Assembly: GCA_041687115.1 (NCBI GenBank)
Contig: JAWLCP010000002.1
Location: forward strand, 11,032 to 75,031
Direction: 5' to 3'
From: SKLM01 sp041687115
GTDB lineage: Bacteria > Chloroflexota > Anaerolineae > B4-G1
Length of the DNA stretch: 64,000 nt
Under the pieces are notes generated by a model. It was not told where the DNA came from, did no database searches, and saw only the letters and a program-made list of their open reading frames with translations. Shown here one piece after another: positions 42,108 to 49,443 of this stretch (the stretch's first letter is position 1; every line of letters begins with the position of its first letter). The position numbers and the translations under genes are program-made.

Positions 42108-43682
42108 ATGAGCGCACTGTTTGACTGGTTCCTTGCCTTCGCGCCCGTCCTGGTCGTCCTCATCCTGATGCTCCGCTACCGCTGTGGCGGCGCTCGAGCG
42201 GGCGCTGTGGGGTGGGGCGTCGCCCTCGTCGTGGCTGGTCTCCGCTTCGGCGCGGGAGTCCGCGTCCTCGGCTATGCCCAGATCAAGGGGCTGCTTCTCA
42301 TGCTCTTCGTGCTCTACATCATCTGGGGAGCGCTGCTGTTCTATCGGGTGGCCGACGAGGCGGGCGCAGTCGACGGCATCGGCGAGGGGCTCTCCCGGCT
42401 CACGCCGGACCGCGGCATGCAGGCGTTGCTGCTGGGCTGGGTCTTCACCACCTTTCTGCAGGGGATCGGGGGATTCGGCGTGCCGGTCGCCGTCACCGCG
42501 CCGCTGTTGGTGGGACTGGGGTTTCCCCCCCTGGCGGCCGTCGTCATTCCGTCGGTGGGGTTCTCCTGGGCGGTAACCTTCGGCTCCCTGGGCTCGTCGT
42601 TCTTCGCGCTGATGGCAGCTACAGGACGGAGCGGGGAGTCGCTGGCACCCTGGAGTGCGGTCCTGCTGGGGCTGGCTTGCCTGGGCTGCGGCGCGGCCAC
42701 GCTCTGGGCCGCCGGCGGCAGGCGGACACTCAGATCGGAGCTCGGCGCGTTGCTCGTTATCGCCGCCGTCATGGGCGCCACCCAGTATCTGGTGGTCACC
42801 AATGGGCTTTGGCCCATCGGCGCGATGACGGCCGGGCTGGCAGGACTGGTTATCGGTGTCCTGTGGGCACGCTGGCGGGCCAGGGATTGGCAGGCCGTTT
42901 CTGCACCCCTGGGTGTGCCCTCCTGGCGGCAAGACGGTGGTTCAACGGTGTCTCTCCGCTGGGCCCTGGTTCCCTACGTGCTGTTGATCGCTATCGTCCT
43001 CGCGGCTCAATTCGTGCCCCCCATCCGTGACCTCCTTGGTCAGGTCGTGCTCCGTGTCCAGTTCCCGGAGCTAACCACCGCCCGCGGCTGGGTGACGCCC
43101 GCGGAGGAAGGACGTACGATTGAGGTCTTCGGTCACCCTGGAGCCCTGTTGGTGTACGCTTCTCTGGTGGCATATGCGCTGTTCGCGTGGCGTGGGGCGT
43201 ACGGCCCCGAGACGCCGCGACGCATCGCCCACGGCGTGGCGAGCCGCGCCACCCGATCCAGCCTCGGCACGGCGGCCATGGTCGGCATGGCGGTGACTAT
43301 GGAGCATGCGGGGATGACGCACCTCCTGGCTGAGGGTGTCGCGGGCGTGGCCGGACCTGCGTTCCCGTTGGCAGCTCCCTTCGTTGGCGCGCTGGGTGCC
43401 TTTATGACCGGCTCCAACACCAACTCCAACGTGATTTTCGGAGATCTGCAGCAGCGTGTGGCGGGATTGGTCGGCGTCAACCCGCTGGTGATCCTGGCCG
43501 CGCAGACGGCCGGGGGAGCCATCGGCTCGTCGTTCGCTCCCGCCAAGGTCATCGTTGGATGCAGCACCGTGGACGCGGACGAGAGCCTGGCACTTCAGGC
43601 TGCGATGCGCTACGGGCTTGCCATCGTAGCCGTTCTCGCTCTCGCCACCGGCGCGGTGATCTACGTGTGCGGACGCACCTGA
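42108..43682 (+). CDS. L-lactate permease family (LctP/LldP) transporter
   Basis: A 524-aa integral membrane protein with twelve or more hydrophobic segments. Family features are FLAFAPVLVVLILML at the N-terminus, GGFGVPVAVTAPLLVGLGF, and the GAFMTGSNTNSNVIFGDLQQ motif followed by GGAIGSSFAPAKVIVGCSTV. Transport of lactate or a related hydroxy acid is the family expectation but is not proven here. It starts with GGAG upstream, 55 bases after the glycosyltransferase. A LarA-type racemase gene lies 22 kb away and could share the substrate; this is speculation. Confidence 0.87.
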   Translation: MSALFDWFLAFAPVLVVLILMLRYRCGGARAGAVGWGVALVVAGLRFGAGVRVLGYAQIKGLLLMLFVLYIIWGALLFYRVADEAGAVDGIGEGLSRLTPDRGMQALLLGWVFTTFLQGIGGFGVPVAVTAPLLVGLGFPPLAAVVIPSVGFSWAVTFGSLGSSFFALMAATGRSGESLAPWSAVLLGLACLGCGAATLWAAGGRRTLRSELGALLVIAAVMGATQYLVVTNGLWPIGAMTAGLAGLVIGVLWARWRARDWQAVSAPLGVPSWRQDGGSTVSLRWALVPYVLLIAIVLAAQFVPPIRDLLGQVVLRVQFPELTTARGWVTPAEEGRTIEVFGHPGALLVYASLVAYALFAWRGAYGPETPRRIAHGVASRATRSSLGTAAMVGMAVTMEHAGMTHLLAEGVAGVAGPAFPLAAPFVGALGAFMTGSNTNSNVIFGDLQQRVAGLVGVNPLVILAAQTAGGAIGSSFAPAKVIVGCSTVDADESLALQAAMRYGLAIVAVLALATGAVIYVCGRT

Positions 43683-43822
43683 TCCGTCATGCGGCGGTTG
43701 GGTCCTGGTGGCCCGCAGGAGCGTGACCGCGACGCTTTCTTGCGGCACTGCCCTTGTTGGTCGGCTTGGGGTCCGCGGGATGGCCCGTCTGTGGCTGACG
43801 TCCGTTTTCGCTCAACGTCGGG

Positions 43823-45604
43823 TCACTCGTCCGATCCCTCAGGGGGATCATAGCCGGGGCCGTAGTGATAGGCAGCCCGTCGGGGCTCGAACTTGCTCAC
43901 GAACGTATCGTCGTACACCACCTCGCCGTTTGCGTCGGTGACTCGACGCTTGATGGTCGCCGTCAGGCCGTCCACCGCCGACTGCCACTTCGTGACCGTT
44001 CCCGGCGCCAGATCCTCGTCCAGCTCGTAGATTGGCGGACCCGGCGCGGTCCGGCCCGTGATCTCCGGGCCTTCCATCTCCACGGTGCGCCCGTCATCGG
44101 TGGAGTAGAAGCGGAAGATCAGGCGATGGGTCGCCTCTTCGACCTCAGTCTCGATCAGCAGGGGGGCTGGGCGATCGTTCACGAACTTGAGGTCGACGTG
44201 AGGGGAATAGATTGTTGCGTCCATCCCCACCTCGCCGCCGCGCAGTTCGTAATAGGCAACGCGCTGCGAGTGTGCCCAGCGCTCCGTGATCGGGTACCCG
44301 CCCCAGAACGCGGCGCGGAACGCCGTCGTGCTGACCTGACAGATGCCGCCGCCGACGCCCATCGCCAGCTGCTCGCCCGCGGTGATAAACGATCTGTCGT
44401 AGCCGGCGTCGGCCGTGATCTCCCCCAGATGCTCATTGAACGAGAATGTCTCGCCTGGCGGAATCACCAGGCCATCGAACTGGCTTGCCGCCAGTCGGAT
44501 GTTGTGGTCACGGCCGGAGGGGGATCCGATGAAGTAGGACTCGCCCGTGGCCACGCGGTCGACGATCCCCAGTTCCTCGGCGCTGGCGGTATCGGGGTAA
44601 TCTGGTGGTACTTGCTTCACCACCAGCAGCACCTCCCGCTCCCCGCCCTCCAGTTTCTGAACGATCGTCGTGACGGTCGCTTCCACATCCAGCATGCGTC
44701 CTTGCTCGCTGGCCGTGATGGGCTCCAATGCTCCTGTCAACTCGTTGAAGTGGAAGCGCGCGTCAACGGGCTCGATTCGCAGGGCCGGAGCGATCTTCTC
44801 CACGTACAAGCGGAGCATCTCCATATCTATGGTCGTGTGGAGCACGCCTTCCTCTATGTGCAGCTTCAGCATCCCCACCAGCTCTTCGGGCAGGATCACC
44901 CAGGGGCCGGGGTCCTCTTCGAGGGGCTCTGCCAGGGCCAGGGTCAGGGGCCCATCGAGCAATCTCTCCGCCTCAGCCCGCGCCGGCTCGGCGTCTGCCA
45001 CGTCGGGGGGCACCTCTTCCACCACCAGGGGTACCGTCGCCGGCTTGAGCCGGGTGACGGCCGGGGAGAGGGCCGCCAGGGTCTGCTCCACGGCCAACCG
45101 CTGGCCGGGCATGGATGGCTTGACCACGGGCGTGGTTCCCTCCAGCGTCAGCTCGGCGTCCACAGGGGGGACGTCCACCTGTTCGGACAGGGCCTCCAGG
45201 TACCGCCGCGCTTCGGACTCGTCGTACGTGATCACCGGTGGGAGAGTGGCGCCGAAGGCGAGAAGCTCCAGCCGGGAGACCACATTGTCAACCCATGAGC
45301 CCTCTCGCCCTGCCTCATAGGCTCGCGACAGCGTCGACGCGGACTCCAACCGAAGTCCCAGGTCGGCCGGGCGGACGTCCCAGGAGCCGTCGGGCCCGCT
45401 CAGGGTGATGAGCGGCTCGTGGAGCGTGGAGTTGTTCTCCAATCTGGCGGCGGCCCTCTCTGGCACCATGCCGCCTACCTCGATGCCCCATACGGAGACG
45501 CCCGGGTAGATTCGATTGGCGTGCACCACCTCAAATGCGGCCACAGAGCCAATCACCAGGACGACCAGAATCAGCAGCAGGCAGCCTGGAACGCGCGCGC
45601 TCAT
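43823..45604 (-). CDS. VanW family protein with peptidoglycan-binding domains
   Basis: A 593-aa membrane-anchored external protein. An uncleaved signal/anchor (LLLILVVLVIGSVAAF) is followed by repeats of the PG_binding_4 type (YPGVSVWGIEVGGMVPERAA; VDVPPVDAELTLEGTTPVVKPS) and then the VanW domain (about 395-520, with FNEHLGEIT, GGGICQVSTTAFRAAF and VAYYELRGGEVGMDATIY). VanW proteins occur next to cell-wall enzymes and in many Gram-positive and Chloroflexi genomes; their biochemical role is not settled. The C-terminus contains a G5-like KRRVTDANGEVVYDD region. It lies one base after the rhomboid stop, so it is the second gene of a two-gene operon. Confidence 0.88.
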   Translation of the reverse strand: MSARVPGCLLLILVVLVIGSVAAFEVVHANRIYPGVSVWGIEVGGMVPERAAARLENNSTLHEPLITLSGPDGSWDVRPADLGLRLESASTLSRAYEAGREGSWVDNVVSRLELLAFGATLPPVITYDESEARRYLEALSEQVDVPPVDAELTLEGTTPVVKPSMPGQRLAVEQTLAALSPAVTRLKPATVPLVVEEVPPDVADAEPARAEAERLLDGPLTLALAEPLEEDPGPWVILPEELVGMLKLHIEEGVLHTTIDMEMLRLYVEKIAPALRIEPVDARFHFNELTGALEPITASEQGRMLDVEATVTTIVQKLEGGEREVLLVVKQVPPDYPDTASAEELGIVDRVATGESYFIGSPSGRDHNIRLAASQFDGLVIPPGETFSFNEHLGEITADAGYDRSFITAGEQLAMGVGGGICQVSTTAFRAAFWGGYPITERWAHSQRVAYYELRGGEVGMDATIYSPHVDLKFVNDRPAPLLIETEVEEATHRLIFRFYSTDDGRTVEMEGPEITGRTAPGPPIYELDEDLAPGTVTKWQSAVDGLTATIKRRVTDANGEVVYDDTFVSKFEPRRAAYHYGPGYDPPEGSDE

Positions 45605-45605
45605 C

Positions 45606-46322
45606 CTATCGCCACTGATCGTCCTGCCAGGGGTGATAGCGACCCGCGTAATGGGCCGTTGGGCGGGATGCGATGAGGCGGATCACGGCCAATCCGAACA
45701 CGAATCCGCCGATGTGGGCCCACCACGCCACGCCGCCGCTCTGGAACACGTCGGCAGCGGCCAGGGCGAAGAGCCCGTTGAACAGCTGGGAGATGAACCA
45801 GAACCCCAGGTAGACCACGGCCGGGATCTCAATCAGGCGAACGAAGTAGAAGACGGGCACCAAGGTCAGCACGCGGGCCTGGGGGTAGAGCATCAGGTAC
45901 GCCCCCAGCACGCCCGCGATTGCGCCGCTCGCCCCCACTGTCGGCAGCGTCGATTCCGCATAGGCGACCAGATGGGCTCCCGCCGCCGCCAGGCCGCTGA
46001 GAAGGTAGAAGAAGAGGTAGCGCAGATGGCCCACGCGGTCTTCTATGTTGTCACCGAAGATGTAGAGGGCGAGCATGTTGGAGATCAGGTGCCACCAGCC
46101 GCCATGGAGGAACATGGAGGTGAACAGCGTGAGCCACGAGTGAGGGCCCCCCACCTGCCAGAACCTGGCGGGGACGAGCCCCCAGGTGAAAGCGAATCGA
46201 TTGAGCGGATCCGATCCCAGGAATGCACTCTCGAGCAGGAAGATCAACACGTTGAGGACGATCAGGGTCGTGTTGACGATGGGAAAACGGTGCGACGGGA
46301 TATTGTCCCGCAGTGGAATCAC
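45606..46322 (-). CDS. rhomboid family intramembrane serine protease
   Basis: About 238 aa. The GTG at 46322 is preceded by GGAGG with seven bases spacing and gives the usual rhomboid N-terminus (M-IPLRDNIPSHRFP). Six or seven membrane segments are present. The catalytic pair is visible: Ser in GASGAIAG and His in WWAHIGGF. The HGGWWHLISNMLALYIFG motif marks TM2 (HxxxN). Rhomboids cut membrane proteins near the outer face; the substrate is unknown. It is followed by the VanW protein and has a promoter back to back with the DUF1028 gene. Confidence 0.92.
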   Translation of the reverse strand: MIPLRDNIPSHRFPIVNTTLIVLNVLIFLLESAFLGSDPLNRFAFTWGLVPARFWQVGGPHSWLTLFTSMFLHGGWWHLISNMLALYIFGDNIEDRVGHLRYLFFYLLSGLAAAGAHLVAYAESTLPTVGASGAIAGVLGAYLMLYPQARVLTLVPVFYFVRLIEIPAVVYLGFWFISQLFNGLFALAAADVFQSGGVAWWAHIGGFVFGLAVIRLIASRPTAHYAGRYHPWQDDQWR

Positions 46323-46428
46323 GTCTGGGCCTCCAGATGAAGCACCCAGGGACAACTTTCACGCTCACGCCGGAGTTGTTCTTGGATGCGGCCGAACCGA
46401 CACGCAGACCCTGTGCAAGGTCTGCTCC

Positions 46429-46456
46429 ATTGTACCCGGAGAAATGGGAGTTGCAA
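46429..46456 (-). promoter_or_regulatory. probable promoter of the rhomboid-vanW operon
   Basis: On the minus strand TTGCAA (46451-46456) and TACAAT (46429-46434) are 16 bases apart. Leader to the GTG start is about 100 bases. Confidence 0.55.
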
Positions 46457-46472
46457 GTGAACCTGCCTGCTT

Positions 46473-46501
46473 TTGACCTGCTCACCAACATGCCCTATAC
46501 T
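46473..46501 (+). promoter_or_regulatory. strong sigma70-type promoter of the DUF1028 gene
   Basis: TTGACC (46473-46478) and TATACT (46496-46501) are exactly 17 bases apart. It is only 17 bases from the rhomboid promoter on the other strand, forming a compact divergent pair. Confidence 0.7.
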
Positions 46502-46559
46502 CTCCCTTAGGATGTTTTGCTTCGGTCGTGCTCAGGTCCAATCACCAAAGGAGAGCAAC

Positions 46560-47519
46560 ATGGCTGACGATAGGATTCCTCACGATTCGGCCCGTCCATC
46601 TCGGTTGGCTCATACGTTCTCCATCGTCGCCCGCGATCCGGGCAGCGGTCGGATGGGCGTCGCCGTGCAGTCACACTGGTTCTCGGTCGGCTCGGTGGTC
46701 ACGTGGGCCGAGGCCGGGGTGGGCGCCGTAGCGACGCAAGCGCTGGTCGAGGTCAGCTATGGACCGCTGGGGCTGGATCTGATGCGCGGGGGACGATCTG
46801 CATCTGGAGCGCTGAAGGCGTTGCTGGCTGCCGATGACGGGCGGGCGCTGCGTCAGGTGGCGATGATCGATGCTGAGGGGTGCACAGCCACCCACACCGG
46901 CGAGCGCTGCATTGCCGACGCCGGTCACGTTGTTGGCGAGGGCTTTTCGGTCCAGGCGAACATGATGGCCTCCCCGGATGTTTGGCGGGCTATGGCCGAT
47001 GCGTATCGCAGGTCGAGCGGCGACCTACCTGAGCGCATGCTCGCGGCTCTTGAGGCCGGACAGAGGGCCGGGGGCGATCTTCGCGGGCGTCAGAGCGCCG
47101 CTATTCTGGTCGTGGAGGCAGGGGCGACCGGCCGGCCGTGGGCCGATACGGTCATGGACCTGCGTGTCGAGGATCACCAGGAGCCTATCGAGGAGCTCCG
47201 TCGTCTGGCGACGCTCCATCGAGCGTATCAGCACATGAACCGAGGGGATGAACTCCTTGGCTCTGGGCAGGTCGAGGACGCCCTGGAAGCCTACCGCACC
47301 GCCGCGCAGATGGTCCCCGAGATTGACGAACTCCCGTTCTGGCACGCCGTCACCCTCGCGGACCTCGGGCGTGTGGAAGAGGCCCTCCCCATCTTCCGCC
47401 AGGTCTTCGCGGAGAACGATGCCTGGGCCACCCTCGTGCAGCGTCTGCCCCCGGTGGGCATGCTGCGTGAAGATCCCGAGATGATGGATCGAATTCTGGC
47501 GGTGCGACCGGGGTCCTGA
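46560..47519 (+). CDS. DUF1028 family protein with C-terminal TPR-like region
   Basis: 319 aa. The N-terminal 220 residues match DUF1028, an Ntn-hydrolase-like fold of unknown activity: HTFSIVARDPGSGRMGVAVQSHWF, VGSVVTWAEAGVGAVATQA, YGPLGLDLMRGG and QANMMASPDVW. The C-terminal part (about 235-319) is helical with GDELLGSGQVEDALEAYRTA and LGRVEEALPIFRQVF, a TPR-like addition. There is no signal peptide. AAAGGAG precedes the ATG. It stands alone between two divergent or convergent neighbours. Confidence 0.88.
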   Translation: MADDRIPHDSARPSRLAHTFSIVARDPGSGRMGVAVQSHWFSVGSVVTWAEAGVGAVATQALVEVSYGPLGLDLMRGGRSASGALKALLAADDGRALRQVAMIDAEGCTATHTGERCIADAGHVVGEGFSVQANMMASPDVWRAMADAYRRSSGDLPERMLAALEAGQRAGGDLRGRQSAAILVVEAGATGRPWADTVMDLRVEDHQEPIEELRRLATLHRAYQHMNRGDELLGSGQVEDALEAYRTAAQMVPEIDELPFWHAVTLADLGRVEEALPIFRQVFAENDAWATLVQRLPPVGMLREDPEMMDRILAVRPGS

Positions 47520-47526
47520 GATAGCG

Positions 47527-48318
47527 TCAGTCGCTGCCCTGCAGCGCGTCCTGCAGCGCGTCCAGCAGATCCTCGTGGATCAGCCCGTTCGTGGCCGCGC
47601 AGCGCGGGAGGCTGATGTCGTATGCGCTGCCATCGTACGTCGTGTATCGCCCACCTGCCTCGGCGACGAGCAACACAGCGGCTGCCGCGTCCCACGGGTG
47701 GAGCGCAAGGTGGAAGTATCCCTCAAGCCAGCCTGCTGCCACGTATGTCAGGCCCAGCGCCGCCGAGCCCATTGAGCGTACCGTGTGACAGAGGGGGGCA
47801 ACGCGCTCCAGCTTGGAGAGCACCTGGTTGCGGGCCTCCACGCCGCGTGCCCAGTCGAAGCCCACCAGCGAATGCTCAAGCTCCACGATGGTGCTGACCT
47901 GTAACGGCTCATCATTGAGTGTTGCCCCGCTTCCTCGTTGCCCCGCAAACAGGTGCTCCCGCATCGGGTCGTAGACGACGCCGATGATGGGATCGCCCTG
48001 CTCCAGCACAGCGATGGACACCGAGAAGATCGGCAGGCGGTGGGCATAGTTGCTCGTCCCGTCCAGGGGATCGATCACCCACGTGTAGCCTGCGCCGATC
48101 TCTCCCCCCGCCGCCTCCTCGGAGAGAACGGCGTGGTCAGGGAAGCGCTGATGGATCAGCTCGAGGATCGTCTCCTCGGCAGCGATGTCGGTCTCGGTGA
48201 CCAGATCCCGGTATCCCTTGTGCGAAACGTCCCGCGCAGTGGGATACTGCTCGGCGATCAGTTGCCCGGCTCGACGGGCGGCCTCCACGGCGGTCTCTAG
48301 CAAGGTCTCTCCTCTCAC
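47527..48318 (-). CDS. inositol monophosphatase family phosphatase
   Basis: 263 aa. Metal- and phosphate-binding motifs are LSEEAAGG, WVIDPLDGTSNYAHRLP (the DPxDGTxN signature) and HPWDAAAAVLLVAEAGG. The family includes myo-inositol-1-phosphatase, fructose-1,6-bisphosphatase and CysQ; the substrate here cannot be told from motifs. The GTG start shares bases with the sfsA stop (GTGA), so the genes are translationally coupled. A TTG five codons in, with AGGAG upstream, is an alternative start. Confidence 0.92.
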   Translation of the reverse strand: MRGETLLETAVEAARRAGQLIAEQYPTARDVSHKGYRDLVTETDIAAEETILELIHQRFPDHAVLSEEAAGGEIGAGYTWVIDPLDGTSNYAHRLPIFSVSIAVLEQGDPIIGVVYDPMREHLFAGQRGSGATLNDEPLQVSTIVELEHSLVGFDWARGVEARNQVLSKLERVAPLCHTVRSMGSAALGLTYVAAGWLEGYFHLALHPWDAAAAVLLVAEAGGRYTTYDGSAYDISLPRCAATNGLIHEDLLDALQDALQGSD

Positions 48319-49004
48319 AATAGGTCGACGGTGATCTGTTCAGCGACCGCGATCGCCTGCTCGCTCACTTCGCACCCCCAGGCGTGCACCGCTACCCCGG
48401 CTGCGGCGGCGCGCCGAAGCGCCCTGCCGAAGAGGGGATCCGCGCCATCGTGGGGGGTGAAGCGGCGAGCGTCGGGCCGCTGGACGATGAACACAATCGC
48501 GGCCCGAGCCCCCTCGCTGACCACTCGGGTCAACTCCTCGACATGGCGCGTGCCGCGAGCGGTGGGAGCGTCGGGGAACAGGGCCACGCCCTCCTCCACC
48601 AGCGTGACCGACTTCGTTTCGACCCACAGGATACCTCGCGGCTTCATCAGGCGGAAATCGATGCGGCTCTTGCCCAGCGATGCCTCTCGCTCGAACCTGT
48701 GATATGCTCGGAAGGGGGCCAGTTGCCCCTGCTCCAGAGCCTCGGCTAAGAGCGGGTTGGGCAGTCGGGCGTCGACCGAGACCAGGACGTCCCCATACTC
48801 GACGAGCTTGAGGTCGTAATTGGTCTTCCGACCCGCGCTGCTCCTCGGGTCCAGCCAGCAGGGACGTCCTGGGGTCAACAGCTCCCTCAGGCGCCCCGAG
48901 TTGGGCAGGTGCGCGTCGACTGAATGTCCGTCGACGGTGACCGTGACGCGGAAGCGATTGACCCGCTGTTCAAACCGACCTGCGACCAGCGACGGTAGCT
49001 TCAT
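48315..49004 (-). CDS. sfsA: SfsA family DNA-binding/sugar fermentation protein
   Basis: About 229 aa. Characteristic blocks are AGRFEQRVNRFRVTV, HLPNSGRLRELLTPGRPCWL, TNYDLKLVEY, LGKSRIDFRL, WVETKSVTLVEEGVALFPDAPTARGTRHVEEL, and FTPHDGADPLFGRAL. The PD-(D/E)xK-like residues are present, in keeping with a nuclease-like fold. SfsA was named in E. coli for a sugar-fermentation phenotype; its true activity is uncertain. The ATG overlaps the stop of the tiny upstream membrane-protein gene (ATGA). Confidence 0.93.
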   Translation of the reverse strand: MKLPSLVAGRFEQRVNRFRVTVTVDGHSVDAHLPNSGRLRELLTPGRPCWLDPRSSAGRKTNYDLKLVEYGDVLVSVDARLPNPLLAEALEQGQLAPFRAYHRFEREASLGKSRIDFRLMKPRGILWVETKSVTLVEEGVALFPDAPTARGTRHVEELTRVVSEGARAAIVFIVQRPDARRFTPHDGADPLFGRALRRAAAAGVAVHAWGCEVSEQAIAVAEQITVDLL

Positions 49005-49192
49005 CGGGCGGTTCTGAGGAGGGTCAGGTGACCCGCTCCGAAGATGACACCGGTCACCGGGGCGAACACCCCTCCGGCGAGCAATCTCCCAGGCCTTCCC
49101 CGCCGCAAGTCGCGTACGGCGCTCGCCAGGACTGGAGCACTGATGAGTTGGAGAACTGATAGAGATCGTAAGAGCACCCAGGGGTTGTCCAC
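49001..49192 (-). CDS. tiny two-helix membrane protein coupled to sfsA
   Basis: 63 aa from GTG 49192 (MDNPWVLLRSLSVLQ). Two hydrophobic stretches, LQLISAPVLASAVRD and GGVFAPVTGVIFGAG, are separated by a basic turn (LRRGRPGR). The stop overlaps the sfsA ATG (ATGA). A good promoter ends 10 bases before the GTG, so the message is nearly leaderless. The upstream frame also has an ATG inside the promoter's -10 box, which cannot be used from that promoter. The family is not recognised. The coupling, promoter and membrane-like sequence together support it as real. Confidence 0.6.
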   Translation of the reverse strand: MDNPWVLLRSLSVLQLISAPVLASAVRDLRRGRPGRLLAGGVFAPVTGVIFGAGHLTLLRTAR

Positions 49193-49202
49193 GATGTGCC
49201 TC

Positions 49203-49231
49203 ATTATAGCGTGCCTGCCCCGGCTGATCAA
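49203..49231 (-). promoter_or_regulatory. promoter of the small membrane protein-sfsA-IMPase operon
   Basis: On the minus strand TTGATC (49226-49231) and a perfect TATAAT (49203-49208) are 17 bases apart. It abuts the proS promoter: the two -35 elements are separated by two bases, so the polymerase sites overlap. Confidence 0.7.
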
Positions 49232-49233
49232 GA

Positions 49234-49262
49234 TTGACAGACGCTGTCTCCCATGCTAGCAT
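49234..49262 (+). promoter_or_regulatory. proS promoter
   Basis: A perfect TTGACA (49234-49239) and TAGCAT (49257-49262) are 17 bases apart. The transcript would start near 49269, giving a leader of about 175 bases with a terminator before proS. Confidence 0.7.
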
Positions 49263-49286
49263 ACGGCTCAACCCGGAGAGCGCAGG

Positions 49287-49430
49287 GTGGAGTCCTGTTG
49301 CATCCGGGCCTGGTCGGCCGCAGCCGTGTCCCTCTTCCCGTCAGCGGCTCGGCTGGTTCTGTCTGGTCTGGTCAGTGGTCGGCCCATTGCCAGCCTTCCG
49401 GTCCCGAAGGCTGGTTTTGTCTTGCAGTAG
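49287..49430 (+). CDS. candidate 47-residue proS leader peptide
   Basis: A GTG at 49287 with GGAG eight bases upstream opens a 47-codon frame closed by TAG at 49428-49430, just before the proS ribosome-binding site. The frame spans the leader terminator. Near its end lie three Pro codons close together (CCC 49383, CCG 49398, CCG 49404), one just before the hairpin and two within it. A ribosome waiting for charged tRNA-Pro there would cover the terminator stem. Alternatively the frame is chance, since GC-rich sequence often stays open. No homologue is known to me. Confidence 0.35.
   Translation: MESCCIRAWSAAAVSLFPSAARLVLSGLVSGRPIASLPVPKAGFVLQ
49390..49418 (+). terminator. intrinsic terminator in the proS leader
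   Basis: A perfect 9-bp stem (CCAGCCTTC 49390-49398 with GAAGGCTGG 49406-49414, 7-base loop) is followed by TTTTGTCTT. It lies 26 bases before the proS start, so it would have to be bypassed for proS expression. Such a layout is the hallmark of an attenuator of an aminoacyl-tRNA synthetase gene. No T-box core sequence is present. Confidence 0.7.
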
Positions 49431-49443
49431 AAGGAGGCTGTCG

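Noticed and set aside
49269..49443. T-box riboswitch in the proS leader
   Set aside because: An AGGGTGG match is present at 49284-49290 but the following bases do not complete the core, and the leader is too short for a full stem I.
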